DNA from: Lamellibrachia satsuma
Lineage: Eukaryota > Annelida > Polychaeta > Sabellida > Siboglinidae
Assembly: GCA_033239005.1 (NCBI GenBank)
Contig: BSQZ01000001.1
Coordinates: forward strand, 6,360,001 to 6,424,000
Length of the DNA: 64,000 nt
Reading direction: 5' to 3'
Shown here: one piece after another, positions 34,466 through 46,493 of the stretch
How the letters are laid out: each line of letters begins with the position of its first letter
How positions within the stretch are numbered: the stretch's first letter is position 1
Made by a program: the position numbers and the translations under genes
Notes under the pieces: generated by a model
Seen by the model: the letters and a program-made list of their open reading frames with translations, nothing else
Database searches by the model: none
What the model was told of the DNA's origin: nothing

Positions 34466-37400
34466 AATTACCCATATGCAAATAGATGAGAAGAAAATAC
34501 CAATGGAAATGGATATATATGCCACACTGTCATTAATTAACGAACGAACGTTTCGTAAACATTGGAGAAAAATCAACGCCCAAGCATCGAACGCACAAGG
34601 GAGACAAGCTGCGCACGTACACAGGGGAGCGTGTCAAAATAACCGGGATTATTGACGTCATAGTTGAAGCTAAAATGGTGAACGACATCCAGCTTCCGCT
34701 CATGGTCGTCCCTGGCAATGGTGCTAGCTTACTTGGCAGAACCTGGCTGAGTAAACTCCAACTGGATTAGAGTGTGGTCCATCAGTTGAATACGTCTCAC
34801 TCAACACAAAAGCAGAATCCGCAGCTCCATGCAGGACAATTACGCCGTCTGTTTTACAGGCTCGCACCTAGCGGTCAAGACAGGCTCTGCAAGATCTACG
34901 TAGAGGTCGACGCAGTCCCGAAGTATTACAAGTCGCTGCTGCTACCATATGTAATACGAAACATGGTGGACAAGGTACTCGATCGGCTCCTAGCTGAGGA
35001 AATCATAGAGCCTGTATAATACTCATGCAGACTGACTAGCCCCCTAGTACCAGTAATGAAGGCAGACAAGACTGTACGTTTCTGCGGTGACTACACACTT
35101 ACTGTTAACCAACTAGCCAAATTGGACGTGTACCCTATTCCACCTGTATGCACAGCTTGGGAACGGTACTACATATACTAAGCTTGACATGCGCCACTCG
35201 TATGAACAGATTTAGTTACATCCAGATAGTAGCAAGTATGTAAACATCAACACGCCGTACGGAGTGTCGTCAGCACCTGGGACATTTCAGCGTGTATTGG
35301 ACTCGCTCTTGAAGGGCATGCCTATCACGATGGTGTATTTGGACGATGTGTTGGTAACAGGATCAACAGAAGATGAACATATGCAGAAACCTGATTGAGT
35401 GCTCGAACGCTTGGTTCAAGCTGATTCCGCCTGAAAGAATCTAAATGTAAATTCTTAAGTGACGAAGTCGACTAATTGGATCATCGGATAGATGCTGAAG
35501 GCATACACCCTTCTGGGGACGCCTTGTGAGCAGTCCACTTTGCTAAGGCGCCCTCCAACGTAACAGAGTTGCGATCATACCTTGGAATGGTGAATCATTA
35601 TGGTCGTTTCTTGCCTAACCTCGCGACAATGCTGGCCCCCATGCATCAGTTGCTGAAGAAGGACGTAAAGTAGCACTGGAGTAAAGCACAGCAATATGCT
35701 GTCAACAAGACGAAGGAGATGCTAAGCTCACCACGGGTTGTGACTCATTTTGATTCATCCAAACCTTTGGTACACACCTGTGACGCATCGCCTTACGGCG
35801 TCGGGTCCGTCCTGGCCCGGTCTTGGAAAACGGCGCAGAGAAGCCAAAAGCATACCACTCCAGAAGAATGTCACATGCTGACAAAAACTACGCACAGATC
35901 GACAAAGAGAGTCTGTCTATCATCGTGGGACTGAAGAACTTTCACCGGTATCTGTGGGATCGCATGTTCGCAGGAAGTCCTGCAGTTGCTGTCTTCGCGT
36001 ACTCAGTGCTGGGCGCTAACACTGGCTGCATACGAATACAAGATTATCCACAGGCCGGGTCAAAGCATCCCACATCTTGTAGGTGGCGCTCCGAAACATG
36101 TACCTGTGCCATCCGACACAATACTGACAATGCAGTATATGGACATATACCCTGTCACCGCAAGTGACACACGTCGTGAAACAGCACGTGACCCTATCTT
36201 GTCACAAGTCTTCATCATGACGAGGGATGGTTTTCCACAACACGTGCGTGCGCAGTCGCATACCTACGGAAGCTCCACTGCAACCTTGGTCATTTCCGGA
36301 TCGACCTTGGTCTCGACTACATAATTTATCAACTATGTAGGTCAATTCATTGGCAGGATGATTCTAGTGGTGATTATGACGCCCACATTACATCAGGCTC
36401 CACATTAGCTATGACCATCAGTAAGCTGCGACAGTCGTTCAGCACTCATGGCATCCCCGATGTCATAGTCAGCGACAATGCCACTGGGTTCGTCAATGAC
36501 GAGTTTCACGATTTCTGTTGACACAATGGCATCAAGCACATTACGAGTGTAAAGCGCACGTACGATGGTACTTGGAAACCAAAATAGCGCGCTTCCTCTT
36601 CGACTACCGTATCACGCAACACTCCACCACGGGCATACCTCATGCTGAACTGTTAGTGCATCAACAGCTGAAGTATCGGCTTCTTATCTGATAAAACCAG
36701 ACGTAGGTGGTAAGATGACAGCATAACAGACCAAGCAGAATGCAAAGCACGACCTTCATGCCAAAGTTCGAAAATTCCACCCGGGTCACCTAGTTTATGC
36801 TCTACGCTACAGGGAATAGCTGAAAGATGGGTGCCTGATACGATCGACCAACATGCAGGATCGGTATCTTACACCGTTCGTCTCGAAGATGGTGTTGTTC
36901 GCCGTCACATCAATCAGCTTCAGGAAAGACTGTCGAGTTATCAAGTAATGTCACCTGGGCTGCATGTGCAGCTGGAAATGACATTTCCGCATGAAGCGGT
37001 CGAGTTTCCTGATGAGTTACAGGCCTCGCAACCTGTACAACTTAGTTCACCAGAGAAGACGTCCGCACGAAGTCAGCCAACTGACATTTTGCATGCTTCA
37101 GGACCTATAGCAGAGCTTCGACGTTCTTAATGCTTCAGGAAGCAACTTGAACGTGTGGACTTGTAATTGTGTTAAACTAGTATCAATACCATCACTGCAA
37201 GATTTTTTTTATTATAACAGTAATTTATCTTTAATAGCTCAGGGTTGAACTATACATACGGTAATGAAAGACATACTGTTCCGAACAATTAAAATTTTCT
37301 TTAAAACGGCTTTCTCACTAAAGTTGGGAGGGATGTCGAGTATTGAGATGTTCCCTGGTCGTCGGAGGTCGAAGTGCAATGCTGTCTAGTTCCGGTGCAG

Positions 37401-37510
37401 TGTAACTTTAAGACGTACCATACATCATAGAAACAAATATATTTGGATACATTCAATCAGTGGATTCTGGAATTACCAGGGTACATTTCTGTTCAGACGG
37501 ACCAACAACA
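34466..37510 (+). mobile_element. Ty3/gypsy LTR retrotransposon remnant
   Basis: Plus-strand pieces follow gypsy pol order: an aspartic-protease-like part (TLSLINERTF, LPLMVVPGNGASLLGRTWL), RT with VYLDDVLVTGS (about 35335), RNase H-like KPLVHTCDASPYGVGSVLA (35759), an integrase core piece with SDNATGFVNDEF (about 36470) and a C-terminal VRLEDGVVRRHINQL segment (about 36870). Frames are broken throughout, and the protease triad reads D-I-Y-A instead of D-T/S-G-A. A purine stretch ttgggaggga at about 37325, followed by tgtcgagtattg, may mark a 3' LTR start; no 5' LTR was found. Inactive. Confidence 0.72.
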
Positions 37511-37599
37511 CAATATCGACAGAAAACAAACTTATTTGTTCTGTACCATGCTATGCATCAAACAGCTTCGGGGGTGACCACAATTTAAGACAAATATAA

Positions 37600-37990
37600 C
37601 AAAGAGATTATTTTTTTTTTAGTGTTACTGTTAAGTATCTTGAGAGGATGATTTTGTCATTGAATAAGTGAGTGGCTTTTCTTCTAAACGCCACGTTATA
37701 TAGACTGAACAATTTGCTTGCAACACGGGCTAGTCTTGTTTCATTCTTTGTTTTAACATTGCCGTACCAAGTTACAATACTGAATGAGAGAATGTTTTCT
37801 ATAAACCCTCTGTGTACCATTTCAAAAATGTGCGGACTGACATCAAAACATTTAATTTCTTTTCAAGAGAAAAAGATGGTGTTGAGCTTTTTTGTACACG
37901 TAATCTACGTGGTTACAGAATGTCAAGTTTTCATCAAGTAACGTGCCTCAATTATTGAAGTAATTTTCCTTACATCTGAGCCGAAGCATG
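37600..37990 (-). mobile_element. LINE ORF2 C-terminal fragment
   Basis: The minus strand reads FIENILSFSIVTWYGNVKTKNETRLARV, a common end segment of fish-type Rex/CR1-group elements, then decays. Confidence 0.45.
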
Positions 37991-39330
37991 TTACCTCGAT
38001 CGAGGAACGTTCAGATTGAGGCAATGTTGTGGTCTTGCAATGGTAGACCGAATACAGAATGTGTTGAACGAGTGATTGTCTGTATGTCATGTGACTTATT
38101 CTCTACTTTGTAATACAACAATAGTCATGTTTGTACAAATAAAATGTTTAAAGTGACAATAAGTGTGACATAAAATATTAAATTGTAAGCGTTTATGCAA
38201 TGTATTGCTTGTATCATAGCTTGTAGCATCATAACACAAAATAGCATAGTTTTACAGTTTGTAAAGGATGTCAGTTTATTAACTCATACTATACGTTGCG
38301 GAGTTGACACGAAAAAGAACTGTAACAACGACTATGCACAAACTTAATGGATATACTGTGAAACACTGAAGACAGAGAGGTAGTTCACAAAGTTTTTGAA
38401 TTTTTTTACGCTTTTCCCCTGTTATAATTTGGTACACGAGGTTTTGCATTAACGCTTTTCCCTCCACTAAGTTTTCGGTAGTGTACACAGGGTTTTTAGT
38501 GCGGGTACTTTTCACGAGTACATGTGTGTGGCTGTTTGGCCCTACCTCTCGGTCTGATGTGTTAGTAGTTATTGGTTGACTAATGTCTAGATATGTAAAA
38601 CCTTTATACATTGTGTGTTGTGTTACCATAATTTTCATTATGAATTGTTCACGAATGTTGGGTGGTTAGCCCACTTTTTTCATTCATGATGTTTGGCTGG
38701 GGGATCGAGTACCCCAGCCTTTCTGTTTGTACATGTATGTGTGTGGTTAATTCACGGCGGAGTGACCCCCACCGATACCATGTGAATTGTATATAAGTCA
38801 GTAGTGATACAGATAGTACTGGTAGTGGGTAGCTGATAGGCATGATTTACTAATTATGTGGAAACACCTTTTGGGGGCCGGCATGCTTGCTGAGATTATT
38901 GGATGTATCTTATTTTGATGGTGTATGCTTGCCTAATTTCCTGCTCCTTAATTAATAAATCTAAATGTCATTATTTGGCCTATTTCAATCTACGCTGGAC
39001 TTGTGTTGTTATTTTGCATAAAAGAACTGTAACAACGACTATGCACAAACTCCACATTCTGACTAAATAAACAGCAAATTCACGCTCTGACGTTCATTGG
39101 AACAATAGCTTAAAACGTTAATCCATATGAAAAATCGGAAATAAAAGTGAAATGTGACAATTATCCTGAAAGTATACCGAAATAAAATAATGAGGATGCG
39201 TGCATGCGTGCGTCGATCTGTCCAATAATAGTAAATCGTGTTGTGTATGCAAGAACGATTCAAGGAAGGCCAGTGAACATGTTGGGCGATTTTAAGTAAG
39301 ACATAATATGACATGTTTGTTTTAAAACAC
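37991..39330. other. No recognised feature
   Basis: Intergenic DNA; nothing supported. A short segment (agaactgtaacaacgactatgcacaaac) recurs at about 38315 and 39022, indicating a small duplication. Confidence 0.4.
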
Positions 39331-39334
39331 TGAT

Positions 39335-39790
39335 TTCATCGTAGAGCTCATCAACCAAATATGGAAGATGAATGATGGTACTCCAGAAGACTGGAAACAT
39401 GGTTTGATAATCATATTATCTTGAAAAGGTGACTCGATACATTGTAACAGTTGTAGAGGCATTGCAATGCATAAGGAGAGCGGTGGATGCGAAACTCGGT
39501 GAAGAACAGGGTAATTTCCAACCAGGGAGATCTTGCATAGTTTAAATATTCACTCATAGGAACATCATGGAATAATCCAACAAACGACAGGCACTTCTGA
39601 TGATAAACTTAGTAGAAAACCAGAAAACATTTGAAAGTATTGACACAGACTCACTATGGGAAACTACGCATTTATCGGATACCTTCAAAAATCATTAACA
39701 TTATCCAATTTATTTATGTGAATGCGCGATGTTCAATAATGATTGCAAAGGGGAAAACAGAAAATTTTCGCTCATGACATCTGCCTGTTA
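39335..39790 (+). mobile_element. RTE/I-like LINE RT fragment
   Basis: Broken frames resemble NQIWKMNDGTPEDWKHGLII, then GEEQGNFQPGRSC, FTHRNIMEQ, and SIDTDSLW, the RT palm region of an endonuclease-RT family. Stops in each frame. Confidence 0.5.
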
Positions 39791-39924
39791 AACAGTTCAA
39801 AGAATTGTGAATGGAATATGAAATAGTGAATGACAATGGAGACTTCTACTTCATTGAATGATACACACACCTATGCACACACGCATGGACATCCGCATTT
39901 CAATTAATCGTGCAATAATAAAGA

Positions 39925-40110
39925 TTTAACAGTATTAAACAAGATTTTCATCTAAGGCAAAATACTCAGATGACAAGTGGACAAGGAAGCCATTGGCTTA
40001 TCGAGAGTCCAACAATTGTTTATCTTCGTGAAACCCGCCCTTCTGATATATTATCTGTAAATTTTGTCTTTAAACACATTCACGCTGCTAACATTTACAT
40101 CTGTGGTAGC
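39925..40110 (-). mobile_element. CR1-like LINE 3' fragment
   Basis: Minus-strand copy with gtggacaaggaagccattgg, cccgcccttctga and cacattcacgctgcta. Confidence 0.65.
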
Positions 40111-40434
40111 TTATTGCCGGCATTTGTGAACTCGAATCGTTCACGACGGGAAACGTTGACAACGATTTCAAGAGTTAATATACAAATTTGCTTGCTGGTG
40201 TTTCTTGTGGATTTTAATTGATTTTGTGGGGGGGAGCTTTTTATAGGGGGCCTGGTACGACTATCATTTGTACCATGGTTAGTTCGGCACTGGCCAGGTT
40301 ACATCAACCGCCAAAGTCACGATTATAATCAAAATATCAACGACACGTTTGAGAATTATGCTGTCTAAAATGGAATACAGTAAGGGTTGACGGCACTCGG
40401 TGTGAAAACACAATTTGGTGCTGCCGCCCCCCTC

Positions 40435-40668
<234 letters not shown>

Positions 40669-40744
40669 TTTACTTGTTCCTTCTCAGAGCCAACTGAACC
40701 GGTCATGCTACTGTGCAGTTTGAAAATATATGTTCTTTAAATAA

Positions 40745-41300
40745 TAATTATAATGTTAATGGATGACACTCGATTTAATAATCCCCTTCTAATTATCACA
40801 CATTTCGATTAACTCAAATTTAAACCGTTTGTATTGCCTAGCTACTTATCCTCGAGCTGGTATAGGGAGCGATTAGTATGCAGGATTGCCAAAGTAGATA
40901 TGTGTATTGTTTGTGTAAAAGTGGTTATCCAAATTGTTAGTTTTGATAACTGAGCCGATAGTGAAGTGGGTAATACGGGTAAAAATCCGTTCACTTTTTA
41001 TGTCTAGGGTAAGTACGGGTAAGAGCGCGCCACCAATAAGAGCGCGCACAGCCTATTTTGGTATGTTACAGTTATGGCAGTTAGCGCCATCAAAGCACCA
41101 CTATTTTGCGTACTAGAAATTCGAACAGCGTGCAGACGATTTTGGGATTACGAGAAGTATACATAATATAAATTATTGAATGGAGTATGAAATAGTGAAT
41201 CGCAATGTATATGACTTGATTGAATGATACACACACGTACGCACTCACATTTCAATCAATCGTGCAATATTTATTAATTGCTCAAATAGGGTTGTGTCAT
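40745..41300. other. No recognised feature
   Basis: Intergenic sequence; nothing supported. Confidence 0.4.
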
Positions 41301-41304
41301 AAAA

Positions 41305-41465
41305 ATGAACAAGATTGAACAATATTGTTATCCCAGGCAAAACATCCATATGGCAAGTGGACAAGGAATCCATTGACTTAGCGAGAGTCCAATAATGTGT
41401 CATCCATTTGTAAAACGCCCTTCTGTGATATTTGATAATTTTGTTTGACGCTGCAAGCATTTACA
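41305..41465 (-). mobile_element. CR1-like LINE 3' fragment
   Basis: Minus-strand tail with gcaagtggacaaggaatcca, diverged from the other copies. Confidence 0.55.
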
Positions 41466-41940
41466 GTAGGCCTACTGATTATAAACCAGTGCGCTAGGCT
41501 TCACAAGTGAAATAGCGTTCACACGTCGTGGTTAAATGAATGTTGTTCTTTCAGTCATTTTCAGCACACACCCTGTGGCTGAGCAATCCGTATGAGCCGC
41601 CCGAGTGTTGTTACAGTTGTAACAACTTGCTCGAATAGAATTGTAACAACTTACCCCAAACACAATTTTAGCAGTTGAACACACGTGGACGTTAAGAAAT
41701 CATGCATTTCGGTTTAACTTCTACTTGGCATAAACCTTTATACTATATGGTATATATGTTTCAAGTTTCATTCACGAAACATAAAAAGTGGCTGCTTGAG
41801 ATGATATTATGTTGGCATAGCTAAAAAAGTCTTAGGTGGTATAAAAGTAGTTTTTGTCCACACCTCGTGTGTCTGCTGGCAGACTTCCAACCAACTACTG
41901 TCGATAGCGACTCCATGTGTGTGCTACATTTTCGAAAAGC
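41466..41940. other. No recognised feature
   Basis: Intergenic; nothing supported. Confidence 0.4.
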
Positions 41941-41944
41941 GACT

Positions 41945-42420
41945 AACAAGTTTTAACAAGATTGCCATCCAAGGCAAAGGCCCAGATGTCAAATGAACAA
42001 GGAAACCATCGGCTTATGGAGAGTCCAACATTTTTCATCTAAGTGTAATCCACCCTCCCAAGATGTTTCAACCTTATTTTTAAACATATACACGCTACTA
42101 GCAGTCACACAATCTGTAGATAATTTGTTTCATTCATTTAGTGTCCTCTATGAGAATGAGTACTACCTGATATCCAATCTACACTGATCCTTTACTAATG
42201 TTACTTCATGTCCTCTAGTTCTACTAACTTTATCGATTGAGAAAAAATAGTTCTATCAATATTTTCATACCCATTCAATATCTTAAGAACTTAAATTTGA
42301 TATCATCTTAACATCCTTGTCTCAATGGTTGTTAAACCACATTCTTTTAGGCGTTCTTCATAACTAAGGTCTCTCACTTCTGAGGTCGTCTTAGTTACTC
42401 TCGTCTGTATTCGTTCAAGC

Positions 42421-42460
<40 letters not shown>

Positions 42461-43725
42461 TTGTTACAATAAGGTCTCCAAGCCTGCATACAGTATTCTA
42501 AATGAGGCTTAACTATTGCTTTACACAGAGGTATAGTTAGCTTTTTTCCGTGTATGTTATATTTCTTCTAATCAACCCAATAATTTGATTACCCTCTCAA
42601 GCTGCAATACCAAGCTGCTCTGAAACTTCCATATCAGCATTTCACTTATTGTTACTCCTAAGTATTTTCTTTTATTGTAGGACCTAGGACAGGGTCTCCC
42701 ATTGTATAGTTTACATCTGTCAATTTTCAGACTATTGATTTAATTTATCTAAATCGTTTTGTAAATGTTGTTTATCACCACCATTGTTAACCTTTCTAAA
42801 AATGTTTGCGTCATCTGCAAATTTCAGTACGTTGCTTTGTTATAGTATCGTCCAAGTTATTAATATATATATTAAGAATAATAAAGGTCATAATACTGAT
42901 CCTTGATCCCACTCAAAACTGATTTCCAGTTTGAAACCCCTCAATCAACTACAACACGCTGTTTTCTGTCAGTCACCATTGTCCAAACCAGTCAATTATG
43001 CCATCCCCGATACCACGGGCTTTTAATTTAAGTAGTTCTTTGATGTGGCACTTTGTCGAAAGCTTTATGAAGTAGATAATATCTGCTAGTGATTCCTCTA
43101 TCCACCTAGTTATTTCTTCAAAAAACATATTATACTTGTTAAGCATGACCTCGCTTTTAGGATTGTATGTTCAGATGGATTTAATAATTTCTGCCAAACA
43201 AAGAAGTCCACCATATGGTCTTTCATTCACCTTTCTAATGATTTACAAATCACTTATGTTAAGCTCACTGGTACGTAATTCTCTGACATATTTCACTCTC
43301 CCTTTTTAAATAATGGTATGAGGTTTGCTTCTTTACATTCAAGAGAAACCACCCCTCTTTTAATGACAAGTTAAAAACTCTTGCAAGTGGTAAACTAATT
43401 TGTTCTACTGCTTCCATTAGTAGTATTGATGGAATTCCATCCATTCCAGGTGTTTTATATCTTTCGTTGCCTTTATTTTCTTAGCTACCATTTCTGGAGT
43501 TACAACTAACTGCCCTAAATTGTAAAATTTAGCCTCCTGAAATTTAGCATCCAGAATGAATATCCTGTCTAGTAAACACTGAACTGACGTTTTGTATTTT
43601 TCCTCTTTGTTTGTGTTTGAACTTCAGTAAACTAATCCAATAGTTAATGTTGAATTTCCTGTAATTATTTTGTTTCATCGTGATATGCTTCACTTTCTAA
43701 TTTTATTTCGTAACCCTGTATATAT
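41945..43725 (-). mobile_element. CR1-like LINE, long 5'-truncated copy
   Basis: Minus strand from the 3' end (ttttaacaagattgccatcc) back through ORF2 C terminus, the F-A-D-D region (about 42815), GVPQGS-like and NYRPVS-like parts to the linker before RT (about 43680). Decayed, with a (TA)n tract at 42422-42458 inside. Confidence 0.7.
42422..42458. repeat. (TA)n microsatellite
   Basis: About 18 TA units within the CR1-like copy. Confidence 0.9.
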
Positions 43726-43729
43726 TGAA

Positions 43730-45660
43730 TTGAATTGAATTTATTCAACATAATCAATGTACATTTTCAATAAATTGTAAACATACATAGTTGTAAGCCT
43801 AACTACCACTAAAGTAGTACAATGAAAATATAATTAAAGAAGGACAATCAGAAAATGTTGAAGGGAAGTTGTAAACTTATAAATTGCATTCCCAAAAGTA
43901 AACAATTGCACTGGTTCCATACATATAAGAAAAATGACTTAATTAAGCTAAGTCTTAACTACCCAAAAAGGTATGGTATTTAAAACGAAAATAAAATAAT
44001 ATACATATATAGCACATAACCATGACACTAATGCAATTAATTCATATTTCATATCTATGCAAGAGTAAGGGTTTGTATATTTTTTTATTTATAAATCGAA
44101 TTGCACAACTTAATATCAGCAGGCAGGTCATTCCACATCTTTGGTCCTTTTACACTAATACATTCAGCTTTTTTAGTAGTCCTACTGAATCTTATTTTGA
44201 AATTGCAATTTTTCATACGGATGTTGTGATAGTGACTAGCATTAACTTTCTGGAAGTACAACATAATATTAGCTGGTAATAGATTATTATATACCTTGTA
44301 CATAAACACCATGCTATTGAAATCCACCATGTCCTGTACAACTAAAGTTTTCAGCTGATAAAACATCGGTCTTATATGATACCTATAGTCTGCCTTTAGA
44401 CATATACGAATAGCTCTTTTCTGAATAATGTGCAAAGGTTGTATTCGACTCTTATAGGTGTTGCCCCAAATTTCACAACAATAATTTAAGTATGGCAATA
44501 TGAGAGTACAGTATAAAGAGTACAATGCAGAACTAGTCAATAAGTGTTTAACCATATACATTACAGATACATTCTTCTAAATTTTATTTTTTATGAGGTT
44601 GATATGTTCACTCCAATTCAAGTGGCAGTCAATGTGTACACCAAGAGATTTTGTAACATACACTCTATTAATGTACATACCATTTATACTGACCAAGTGA
44701 TTGTTTTCACACTTTTTGTTACCGAATACCATAAAATTGGTTTTGGCAATATTTAAAGACAGCTTATTAATTTGAAACCATCTGCATAATTTGTCCAGGC
44801 CTAACCAAAAGTGTTAAACTGTGTCTGAGCACCGACTCAGTGCAACCACATCCTGCATTTTACAGGGGGTCATCTTCACCTATAAATGATATACAACCAA
44901 TTATCAGTTATAAATGAATAAACAAAAGAGTAACTAACTACATTATTATATATATGCTAACACAATGGTGTCACCAGAAATATACTAAGATATCAATACT
45001 ACATTAAATGATCAAACCAACACTAGATCCCTGTTTACAAGTTAGTATCTAGTGTGGCCACAGTATGCTCTCAAGCACTTGTCCCTTGATGATATAGATA
45101 TGTGCCTAGTTAAGAAAATAATACCTCACCTAGTAACTCCCATTGAACATATTTTTAATACCTCCTTACAGAAGGGGGTATTCCCAGAAGGTATGAAATT
45201 GGCACAGGTTATACCGTTATTTAAAAATGGTGATATGAATGATTTTACTAATTACAGGCCTATATCTTTACTATCACAGTTTTCAAAAATTCTAGAAAGG
45301 TCTTTCACAACAGGATGATGTCATTTATAGATGACAAACAAATATTGTGTAAAAGCCAATATGGGTTTAGATAAAATATGTCCACATCACTGGCAATATT
45401 GGAGCTTGTTGAAGAAATTACTACTTCTATTGATGATTGTAAGTCTACTGTGGGTGTCTTCATTGATCTGAAAAGGGCTTTTGATACGGTTGACCACAAC
45501 ATTCTTGTAAAAAAAAACTTGAGCATTATGGAGTAAGAGGGATAACATATATGTGGATATGCAGCTATCTGATGAATAGAAGTCAATATGTTTGTATTAA
45601 TGACACTAATTCTGATTGCATGAATATCACTGAGATAATCTATAGGTAATAATTACATAT
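43730..45660 (-). mobile_element. LINE copy with 5' inversion (twin-priming-like)
   Basis: The minus strand at 44830-43730 carries the ORF2 part after the F/Y-A-D-D box (LDKLCRWFQINKLSLN, SLGVHIDCHLNW, TLILPYLNYCCEIWGNTY, FSRTTKKAECISVKGPKMWN) and a 3' tail of aattcaatt repeats. The plus strand at about 45005-45660 carries the earlier part of the same kind of ORF (IIPHLVTPIEHIFNTSLQKGVFPEGMKLAQVIPLFKNGD, NYRPISLLSQFSKILER, IDLKRAFDTVDHNIL). Opposite halves in this order fit a single insertion with an inverted 5' end; two separate insertions are the alternative. Confidence 0.6.
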
Positions 45661-46129
45661 CAGTGTTATGCAGGGAATATATGTTTTTGACTCTGTTGAT
45701 TAATTATCCTACGTACCCATTGTAGTAGTGCATATAATAATAATATTTTTGTATGTTTTACAGGTTTTTATTTTTTCTATGTTATACGAAATAAATGAAA
45801 TCACCATTTCCCGTCTTCATACGATTTCCCGGTTACATATAGCTTTTGTGTGGGGATCCGATAGATGTTAGCAGCATTTTGCAAACAATTTTGGCACGTT
45901 CAGAGTTGTATATGCGCATGGTGCGGGGCCGTGGGGGATGGCATGTTGCCCCAGGGCCAGTTTACCCTACATGCATATCTTCAGACGATCGCAAAAAATC
46001 ACTTGGTCGCATTATTGAGATCTGAATTCGCATTTTTTTTGGAATTACGAACGTGTTCACACCTCTGATTGGCATGAGGAGGATGTGTATCAATAATTTA
46101 TTTTATACAATATTTATATAGGTCAATAA
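45661..46129. other. Intergenic, no recognised feature
   Basis: Nothing supported between the inverted LINE and the gene 2 upstream region. Confidence 0.4.
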
Positions 46130-46375
46130 TTTATTGATATGAAGTGTCAGTCTCTTCTACTGTTGGCCAACCTAAAAGGAGAAGAAACTGGTGCGCCACC
46201 TAGTGAGTATAGCCATAGCGATCAGTACGCGGACTATGTTGTGGATCGAGGCCGGCGTAAACATACGTAAATCGTTACTGAGACATTAACAGTTAAAAGA
46301 AAAGTGCGTTTTCAGTTGTGACGACGAACAGAGAATTCGACACGAATTTGCACAGATCACATTTGATTTGTTAAA
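46130..46375 (+). promoter_or_regulatory. Putative 5' UTR and promoter region of gene 2
   Basis: The stretch just upstream of the signal-peptide ATG is less AT-rich than its surroundings and free of recognised repeats, as expected for a 5' UTR and proximal promoter. No convincing TATA box was seen. The ATG has A at -3 (taaaATG). Confidence 0.3.
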
Positions 46376-46433
46376 ATGTGGTTGCTTTATGTTGCTGCTG
46401 TGTTGTTGGTTGGAGACTCTGCGTCTGAAAACG
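46376..46433 (+). CDS. Gene 2 exon 1, signal peptide
   Basis: This 58-bp coding segment starts at an ATG with A at -3 and reads MWLLYVAAVLLVGDSASEN, then one base of the next codon before the gtatgt donor at 46434. It is a textbook signal peptide: short N-region, hydrophobic core LLYVAAVLLV and small residues before the probable cleavage (DSA|S). The phase-1 end joins the V exon at 52622 to give SENAQQFF. A CCTAG-rich palindromic array begins about 15 bp after the donor, followed by a CR1 insertion. Gene 1 must have an equivalent exon upstream of the window. Confidence 0.82.
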
Positions 46434-46446
46434 GTATGTGACTGAT

Positions 46447-46493
46447 CTAGCCTAGCCTAGCCTAGGCTAGTAGCCTAGCCTAGGCTAGGCTCA
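46447..46493. repeat. CCTAG / CTAGG palindromic microsatellite
   Basis: Short alternating blocks of cctag and ctagg form a self-complementary array about 15 bp after the signal-exon donor and beside the 3' end of the minus-strand CR1. It may be CR1 3' tail sequence or the target of its insertion. Confidence 0.75.
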
